From positions 1 to 56,930 of the forward strand of contig FONU01000022.1 in NCBI GenBank assembly GCA_900112995.1: DNA of 56,930 nucleotides, written 5' to 3'. How positions within the stretch are numbered: position 1 is the first letter of the stretch; the number at the start of each line of letters is the position of its first letter. The stretch comes from [Lactobacillus] rogosae (GTDB lineage Bacteria > Bacillota > Clostridia > Lachnospirales > Lachnospiraceae). This document shows positions 51,973 to 56,930 of the stretch, in pieces. The notes below the pieces were generated by a model. That model worked only from the letters and a program-made list of their open reading frames with translations. It was not told where the DNA came from and ran no database searches. Made by a program: the position numbers and the translations under genes.

Positions 51973-52835
51973 TAATAGGTGGAAGCAAGAAGGAAGTTGT
52001 TGCTAATATTAAAAATGCGGCAGATAACGGAAGGTTTAATGACAAAGTAGAAATCGGCGATCCGGAACTTGACAGTACAAGAAGAAAAAAGCTTCTTGGC
52101 AAATATGTAAAACAGCGTAATGAAATTCCATATCATTACAGGAACTGGCTTGCAAGAAGAATTGTTGATTTTATAACTTTTGGCGTTAATGCTAATACAA
52201 AGGTTGTAGGTGCAGAGAAGATTAAACATATTAAATCAGGAGCTATTATAACAAGTAATCATTTTAATCCTGTTGATACAACGATTATAAGATATGGAAT
52301 TAAGAAGGCAAGAAGATACAGAATGTTTATCGTAAGTCAGGATACTAACTTTGCAATGAAAGGTTTTCTTGGTTTTCTTATGAGATATGCAGATGAAATT
52401 CCAGTCAGCAAAGATAAGGATTATATGGAAAGACATTTTTATAGAACACTTAATAACCTTCTTGTTAATAAGAAAGAGTATATTCTTATATATCCAGAGC
52501 AGGAAATGTGGTTTAATTACAGAAAGCCTCGTCCACCAAAGAGGGGGGCATACTTTTATGCAGCCAAGTTTAATGTTCCGATTATATCGTGCTTTGTTGA
52601 GATGAAAGATATGGATAAGGATGATACAGAGGAATTTAAAAGAGTTAAGTATGTTCTTCACATATTAGACCCTATATATCCAGACCCGGAAAAGAATGAG
52701 CGTGATAACAGCTTTGATATGATGAAAAAAGATTATGAGCAGAAGAAAGCAGCTTATGAGCAAATATATAAAAGGCCTCTTGATTATGCTTTTAGTGACA
52801 GTGATATCGCGGGCTGGAAAGGGACAACAGAATAG
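51969..52835 (+). CDS. 1-acyl-glycerol-3-phosphate acyltransferase-like protein (second)
   Basis: This 288-residue protein has the canonical PlsC histidine block SNHFNPVD (HX4D, about residue 95), FIVSQDTNFAMKGFLGFLMRYADEIPVSKD, and IYPEQEMWFNYRKPRPPKRGAYFYAAKFNVPII for the second and third blocks. The start overlaps the previous gene as ATGA. Unlike the first acyltransferase it keeps the normal spacing of the HX4D motif. No long membrane segment is obvious, so it may bind the membrane surface. It completes the four-gene operon. Confidence 0.87.
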   Translation: MIIGGSKKEVVANIKNAADNGRFNDKVEIGDPELDSTRRKKLLGKYVKQRNEIPYHYRNWLARRIVDFITFGVNANTKVVGAEKIKHIKSGAIITSNHFNPVDTTIIRYGIKKARRYRMFIVSQDTNFAMKGFLGFLMRYADEIPVSKDKDYMERHFYRTLNNLLVNKKEYILIYPEQEMWFNYRKPRPPKRGAYFYAAKFNVPIISCFVEMKDMDKDDTEEFKRVKYVLHILDPIYPDPEKNERDNSFDMMKKDYEQKKAAYEQIYKRPLDYAFSDSDIAGWKGTTE

Positions 52836-52910
52836 CAGAGGCAATTTTGTACTGTGACTTTAATAGTCCTTGTACAGGAAAATAACAGAAAAAAGAATAT
52901 TAAAAGTAAA

Positions 52911-52967
52911 GTGTGTATCTTACAGGCAGCTATAATTGGGTAGTTATCTGACGGATACACATTTTTT
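52911..52967 (+). terminator. Terminator of the acyltransferase/GT8 operon
   Basis: TGTGTATC pairs with GGATACACA and is followed by TTTTTTG. It lies 75 bases after the stop codon. Loop length is about 33 nt. Confidence 0.75.
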
Positions 52968-53033
52968 GTGTAATAGTGAATTCTGATAGAATTCATTTTA
53001 AAATTAAAATGCCTTAAATGAGAAAAATTATCC

Positions 53034-53062
53034 TTGCAAAATACCCACAGGGGGTATATATT
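53034..53062 (+). promoter_or_regulatory. Copper-operon promoter with CsoR operator in the spacer
   Basis: TTGCAA (53034-53039), a 17-bp spacer and TATATT (53057-53062). The spacer carries ATACCC-ACAGG-GGGTAT (53041-53057), the G-tract/C-tract inverted repeat of CsoR-type operators. Copper would release the repressor and allow transcription of the three genes that follow. Confidence 0.8.
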
Positions 53063-53112
53063 ATAGATGATGATATTAACACAGTAATATAGCAGGCGAA
53101 AGGAGTGGTTGA

Positions 53113-53421
53113 ATGGCAGAAGATAAACAATGCTGTTGTGGCAGCAAGATGAAAGAAAGAAGTGATTCAGAGAAGAAGCTTCTTCTTAACAGATTAAAAA
53201 GGATAGAAGGCCAGATAAGAGGAATATACGGTATGGTTGAGAATGATGCCTACTGTATAGATATTCTTAATCAGGCACTTGCCGCTAACGCGGCGCTTAC
53301 TGCATTTGATAAAGCATTACTTTCTAATCATATTAAGACCTGCGTAGTTGATGACATAAAGAATGGTGATGATGAGGTAGTTGATGAACTTATTATGACA
53401 ATGCAGAAGTTTATGAAGTAA
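53113..53421 (+). CDS. csoR: CsoR/RcnR-type copper-sensing repressor
   Basis: This 102-residue helical protein has the DUF156 core NRLKRIEGQIRGIYGMVENDAYCIDILNQ and LLSNHIKTCVVDDI. The Cys in AYC, the His in NH and the Cys in KTC give the C-H-C set that binds Cu(I) in CsoR. The N terminus also has a short Cys cluster (QCCCGS). An operator of the expected form lies in its promoter, and copper-handling genes follow. AAAGGAG is the ribosome binding site. Confidence 0.92.
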   Translation: MAEDKQCCCGSKMKERSDSEKKLLLNRLKRIEGQIRGIYGMVENDAYCIDILNQALAANAALTAFDKALLSNHIKTCVVDDIKNGDDEVVDELIMTMQKFMK

Positions 53422-53435
53422 GAAAAGAGGTATAT

Positions 53436-53798
53436 ATGGGAACAGCGATAATAATTGTAGTATTAGTTATTATAGTAATATTTGCAGTAAAAAGCGGCAT
53501 AAAGCACGGCAAAGGAGAAGGCGGCTGCTGTGGCAGCGGTGGAACAATGAAAGAGGACAAGAAAGTGCTTGCAGGTGACATAATTGCAACTAAGCTTGTA
53601 ACAATTGAGGGTATGCACTGCGATAACTGCAAGAACAGCATAGAACATCAGATTAACAGAATAGATGGAGCGGCCTGTGAAGTTAATTTAAAGAAAAAGA
53701 CAGCTGCAATACAGCTTGATAAGCCTGTTGATGATGATTTAATAAGAAGAACTATAGAAAGATTAGATTTTAAGGTAGTAGATATTAAGACAATATAA
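53436..53798 (+). CDS. Membrane-tethered copper chaperone-like protein
   Basis: This 120-residue protein has a single N-terminal membrane helix (about residues 3-18, TAIIIVVLVIIVIFAV), a Gly/Cys-rich linker (GGCCGSGG) and one heavy-metal-associated domain (about 50-120) with the metal-binding GMHCDNC. It looks like a CopZ-type domain attached to the membrane, with the domain on the cytoplasmic side if the positive-inside rule is applied to GIKHGK. It lies between the repressor and the exporting ATPase, so it may hand Cu(I) to CopA. The N-terminal layout (helix plus Cys) resembles the 56-residue protein at 4907. Confidence 0.8.
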   Translation: MGTAIIIVVLVIIVIFAVKSGIKHGKGEGGCCGSGGTMKEDKKVLAGDIIATKLVTIEGMHCDNCKNSIEHQINRIDGAACEVNLKKKTAAIQLDKPVDDDLIRRTIERLDFKVVDIKTI

Positions 53799-53837
53799 TT
53801 AATGTGCTTAACAGATTAAGGGAGGAGATGATACATT

Positions 53838-56510
53838 TTGAAACAATACAATGTTACAGGGATGACCTGTGCCGCGTGTCAGGCAAGAGTTGAGAAAGCT
53901 GTATCCAAGGTTCCTGGTGTAACTAGCTGTTCAGTCAGTCTGCTCACTAATTCAATGGGCGTTGAGGGTGCAGCCGCAGACGAGCAGATAATAAAGGCAG
54001 TAACCGATGCAGGATATGGTGCAAGCATAAGAGGTTCAGAAAGTTCAGGTAGTAAAAGTGAAGGCAATCAAACAATAGCAGGACTTGAGGAATCGCTTAA
54101 AGATACAACAACACCTAAGCTTGCCAAAAGACTTGTGGCATCGCTTGTATTTCTGCTTATACTTATGTATTTCAGTATGGGACATATGATGTGGGGCTGG
54201 CCGCTTCCAGGTGTACTTGAGAATAACCATATAGCTATGGGACTTATACAGATGCTTCTTACAATAATAATTATGGTTATTAACCAGAGATTTTTTATAA
54301 GTGGTTTTAAAAGTATGCTTCACGGCTCACCTAATATGGATACGCTTGTAGCACTTGGCTCTGGTGCAGCATTTTTATACAGCACATATGCCTTATTTGC
54401 GATGACTGATGCACAGGTGCGTATGGATATGGATGGTGTAATGCATTATATGCACGAATTCTATTTTGAGTCAGCGGCAATGATTCTTACACTTATAACA
54501 ATAGGTAAAATGCTTGAGGCCCATTCAAAAGGAAAGACAACAGATGCACTTAAAAGCCTTATGAAGCTTGCGGCGACAACAGCGACAGTAGTTATTGATG
54601 GTAATGAACAGGTTGTTCCGGTAGAACAGGTTCACAAAGGGGATACATTTGTTGTAAAACCAGGAGAGAATATTCCTGTTGATGGTGAGATTATAGAGGG
54701 TATGAGTGCGGTTAATGAGTCAGCCCTCACAGGAGAGAGTATCCCGGTCGATAAAAATGTCGGTGACAGTGTATCAGCGGCAACTCTTAACACATCAGGT
54801 TATATAAAATGTGTTGCAACAAGAGTAGGTGAGGATACAACTTTATCAAAAATTATACAGATGGTAAGTGATGCGGCGGCAACTAAAGCACCTATTGCAA
54901 AGATAGCAGATAAGGTATCAGGAGTATTTGTGCCTGTAGTAATAGGAATCGCAGCAGTTACTATTATAGTGTGGCTGTTAGCCGGACAGAGTGCTGGATT
55001 TGCACTTGCAAGAGGAATATCGGTGCTTGTTATAAGCTGTCCTTGTGCACTTGGACTAGCAACGCCAGTTGCTATTATGGTTGGTAATGGTGTTGGTGCT
55101 AAGAATGGTATAATGTTTAAGACAGCCATTTCACTTGAACAGACTGGTAAAATGCAGATTGCTGCCCTTGATAAGACAGGTACAATAACAGCTGGTGAAC
55201 CGGTAGTTACTGATGTTGTAAGTGCAGATGGAATTACTGACGACAAGCTTATATCAATAGCGAAGCTGTTAGAGGCAAGAAGTGAGCATCCACTTGCTAA
55301 AGCTGTTGTGAATTACGATTATACAGCAAAGCAGAATGATTATTCAGATATTATATCAATAGATGTATCAAATGCAGTTGCAGGAAATGGGCTTGAAGCC
55401 AGTGCACAGTATATTAAAGCATTTGAGGCGGACAGTGCAGATATTTCTGATAAAATCAGCTTATACGGCGGTAATGCAGATTATATAAGCAAAAAGGCAA
55501 CAATACCACAAGAATATATAAAAAAATCCTACGAGCTTTCAGGCGATGGAAAGACACCTATGTTCTTTGCAACAGATAAAGAATTCTTAGGAATTATCGC
55601 TGTTGCCGATACAATAAAAGAGGACAGTCCTAAAGCCATAAAGGAATTAAAGGATATGGGTCTTTATGTTGTAATGATAACAGGTGATAATGAAAGAAGT
55701 GCCAATGCGATAGGAAAGATAGCAGGTGTTAATGAGGTTATTGCAGGAGTTCTTCCGGACGGTAAGGAAAAGGAAATACAGCGTCTTAAGAAGTATGGCA
55801 AAGTAATAATGGTTGGTGATGGAATTAATGATGCACCAGCATTGACATCAGCAGATATAGGTATTGCGATTGGTGCAGGAACAGACGTGGCGATTGATGC
55901 AGCAGATGTTGTTATTATGAAGAACTGCTTAAGTGATGTTGCGGCGGCTATCAGGCTCAGCCACAGGACGATAAGAAATATCCACGAGAACCTGTTCTGG
56001 GCATTCATATACAATATAATAGGAATTCCACTTGCAGCAGGTGTGTGGATACATCTGACTGGCTGGGAGATGAATCCTATGTTTGGTGCGGCGGCGATGA
56101 GCCTTTCAAGCTTCTGTGTTGTGACTAATGCTTTAAGGCTTAATCTTGTAAAGATATATGACACAGCAAGAGATGAGGTATACAAAAAGAGAGCTGCCAG
56201 AAAGGGTCTTATTGTTAAGACAACAGACAATACTGATAATAGCCCTGTGAATAATATTACATCACAGGATATTAATAATAAAAGAAAAGAGGATAATAAA
56301 ATGACAAAGACAATGAATATTGAAGGTATGATGTGTGGACACTGTGAGGCAAGAGTAAAGAAGGCATTAGAGTCAGTTGACGGTGTAAGCGGGGCAGTTG
56401 TAAGCCACGAGAAGAATGAGGCTGTCGTGACACTTGCAAAGGAAGTTGATGATGAGGTACTTAAGAAGGCTGTGGAGGAGCAGGATTATAAGGTGATAGC
56501 GATAAATTAA
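53838..56510 (+). CDS. copA: Copper-exporting P1B-type ATPase with C-terminal HMA domain
   Basis: This 890-residue ATPase exports Cu(I) from the cytoplasm. It starts at a TTG (53838) after GGAGGAG; an N-terminal HMA domain (GMTCAAC, residues 8-14) is followed by eight membrane helices, the actuator TGES motif, CPC at residues 401-403, the phosphorylation site DKTGT (445-449), SEHPLAKA and the hinge GDGINDAP. After the last helices comes a Lys/Arg, then Asn/Asp/Ser-rich linker (about 785-820) and a second HMA domain with GMMCGHC (Cys833, Cys836). An in-frame ATG at 56301 preceded by AGAGGA could also start the terminal HMA as a separate 69-residue chaperone. Length is greater than that of a standard CopA because of this extra domain. 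Confidence 0.95.
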   Translation: MKQYNVTGMTCAACQARVEKAVSKVPGVTSCSVSLLTNSMGVEGAAADEQIIKAVTDAGYGASIRGSESSGSKSEGNQTIAGLEESLKDTTTPKLAKRLVASLVFLLILMYFSMGHMMWGWPLPGVLENNHIAMGLIQMLLTIIIMVINQRFFISGFKSMLHGSPNMDTLVALGSGAAFLYSTYALFAMTDAQVRMDMDGVMHYMHEFYFESAAMILTLITIGKMLEAHSKGKTTDALKSLMKLAATTATVVIDGNEQVVPVEQVHKGDTFVVKPGENIPVDGEIIEGMSAVNESALTGESIPVDKNVGDSVSAATLNTSGYIKCVATRVGEDTTLSKIIQMVSDAAATKAPIAKIADKVSGVFVPVVIGIAAVTIIVWLLAGQSAGFALARGISVLVISCPCALGLATPVAIMVGNGVGAKNGIMFKTAISLEQTGKMQIAALDKTGTITAGEPVVTDVVSADGITDDKLISIAKLLEARSEHPLAKAVVNYDYTAKQNDYSDIISIDVSNAVAGNGLEASAQYIKAFEADSADISDKISLYGGNADYISKKATIPQEYIKKSYELSGDGKTPMFFATDKEFLGIIAVADTIKEDSPKAIKELKDMGLYVVMITGDNERSANAIGKIAGVNEVIAGVLPDGKEKEIQRLKKYGKVIMVGDGINDAPALTSADIGIAIGAGTDVAIDAADVVIMKNCLSDVAAAIRLSHRTIRNIHENLFWAFIYNIIGIPLAAGVWIHLTGWEMNPMFGAAAMSLSSFCVVTNALRLNLVKIYDTARDEVYKKRAARKGLIVKTTDNTDNSPVNNITSQDINNKRKEDNKMTKTMNIEGMMCGHCEARVKKALESVDGVSGAVVSHEKNEAVVTLAKEVDDEVLKKAVEEQDYKVIAIN

Positions 56511-56550
56511 TTGAGGTTGTGAGGATTAAGAACGGGAGGTTGTGAGTGAG

Positions 56551-56692
56551 GATTGGGGAAGCTTATAGTTACAACGAAGACACGTTTGCACTGAGTGTCG
56601 CTCGCAGCGGTACTAAGTCGCCAGCCAGGGCTGCCGACTAAGGACCGGCGGCTCCCCATCGTCTTCTTATGCAACTATAAGCTTCCTCAATC
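56551..56692 (+). repeat. Structured repeat element, copy D (complete)
   Basis: Outer arms 56551-56570 and 56673-56692 pair over 20 bp with one mismatch (GGAAGCTTATAGTT with AACTATAAGCTTCC in their inner 14 bp). The core is closed by GAAGAC (56576) and GTCTTC (56661). Its first 43 nt and last 28 nt are identical to copy B, while the internal hairpin differs in sequence (AGTCG-c-CAGC with GCTG-c-CGACT). It starts 41 bases after copA. Confidence 0.85.
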
Positions 56693-56843
56693 TGATTTAC
56701 GTTCTTGAAGTGATTTGCTTAGGAATTAATTTATTGATGAGGGACACTAACAGGGGGAGAAGAGGGTATCAGGGATTTTGGTAGATATTGACTTTTCTGT
56801 TTTTGATTGGTTTCTTGAAGATTTTGGATAATAACTGACGCTC

Positions 56844-56863
56844 GCCCAGACTTATGTCTGGGC
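56844..56863. repeat. Short perfect hairpin near right edge
   Basis: GCCCAGAC and GTCTGGGC pair around TTAT. No T-tract follows. The rest of 56693-56930 holds no gene I can support, and a run of ten G lies near 56898-56907. Confidence 0.6.
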
Positions 56864-56930
56864 ATTGCTGGTTGTTGGGGGAGTATATGTTGATTGGTGG
56901 GGGGGGGTGATGATTTTTTGGCTGGTATGT

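Noticed and set aside
55664-56230. 188-codon minus-strand ORF within copA
   Set aside because: Antisense to the conserved ATPase motifs with no ribosome binding site.

Overview
The window looks like a chromosomal segment of an AT-rich, anaerobic Gram-positive bacterium, most likely a Lachnospiraceae member. A Lachnospira/Eubacterium eligens-like genome is possible but cannot be proven from sequence alone. Supporting signs are strong GGAGG-type ribosome binding sites, an oxygen-sensitive class III ribonucleotide reductase, ferredoxin-type proteins, a cytoplasmic GH43 glycosidase, many small Firmicutes-type regulators and long hairpin terminators.

Layout. 1-730: end of an IS1182-type transposase (cut by the window) and a terminator. 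733-1795 (minus): tRNA-Gly(GCC) and a DegV protein. 2179-7189: MATE exporter, a small conserved ORF, a Mbeg1/DUF2974-like hydrolase, a tiny Cys-rich membrane protein, a ferredoxin-domain protein and a CorA-type transporter. 7414-9632: a 53-residue ORF and a GGDEF protein. 9684-12120: a putative NrdR-box pair and nrdD. 12178-14561 (minus): thiC with a TPP riboswitch, and a PAP2-type membrane protein. 14826-17799: an unusual ABC unit (degenerate ATPase, membrane protein, Asp-box propeller). 17914-22266: carAB. 22530-24711: a lipoprotein resembling a dead asparaginase, and an SseB-like protein. 25017-29637: GH43 xylosidase and the TrkH/TrkA potassium system, interspersed with repeat elements. 29747-37719: cell wall hydrolase, MacB/FtsX-type ABC protein, PHP phosphoesterase, YerC-type regulator, DUF1836 protein, and a PspA-SPFH pair. 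37833-41160: a symporter remnant, a sialidase-like protein and a chemoreceptor. 41348-43735 (minus): two tandem esterases and a GntR/FCD regulator. 44066-48979: small protein, aldo/keto reductase with Fe-S clusters, MarR regulator, citrate synthase, lysophospholipase-like hydrolase. 49118-52835: an acyltransferase-GT8-GT8-acyltransferase operon. 53034-56510: a CsoR-controlled copper efflux operon.

The strongest candidate for something undescribed is a family of structured repeats directly downstream of genes (26710-26815, 28368-28545, 56551-56692, and a core-less relative at 29655-29699). A conserved core of about 90 nt sits inside inverted repeats whose sequence is different at each locus yet still pairs, and an internal hairpin also changes in a compensatory way. 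Other points of interest are the copper ATPase with a C-terminal chaperone domain that has its own start signals, the acyltransferase/glycosyltransferase operon with a triple repeated promoter box, and apparently inactive ABC-ATPase and asparaginase-like proteins.
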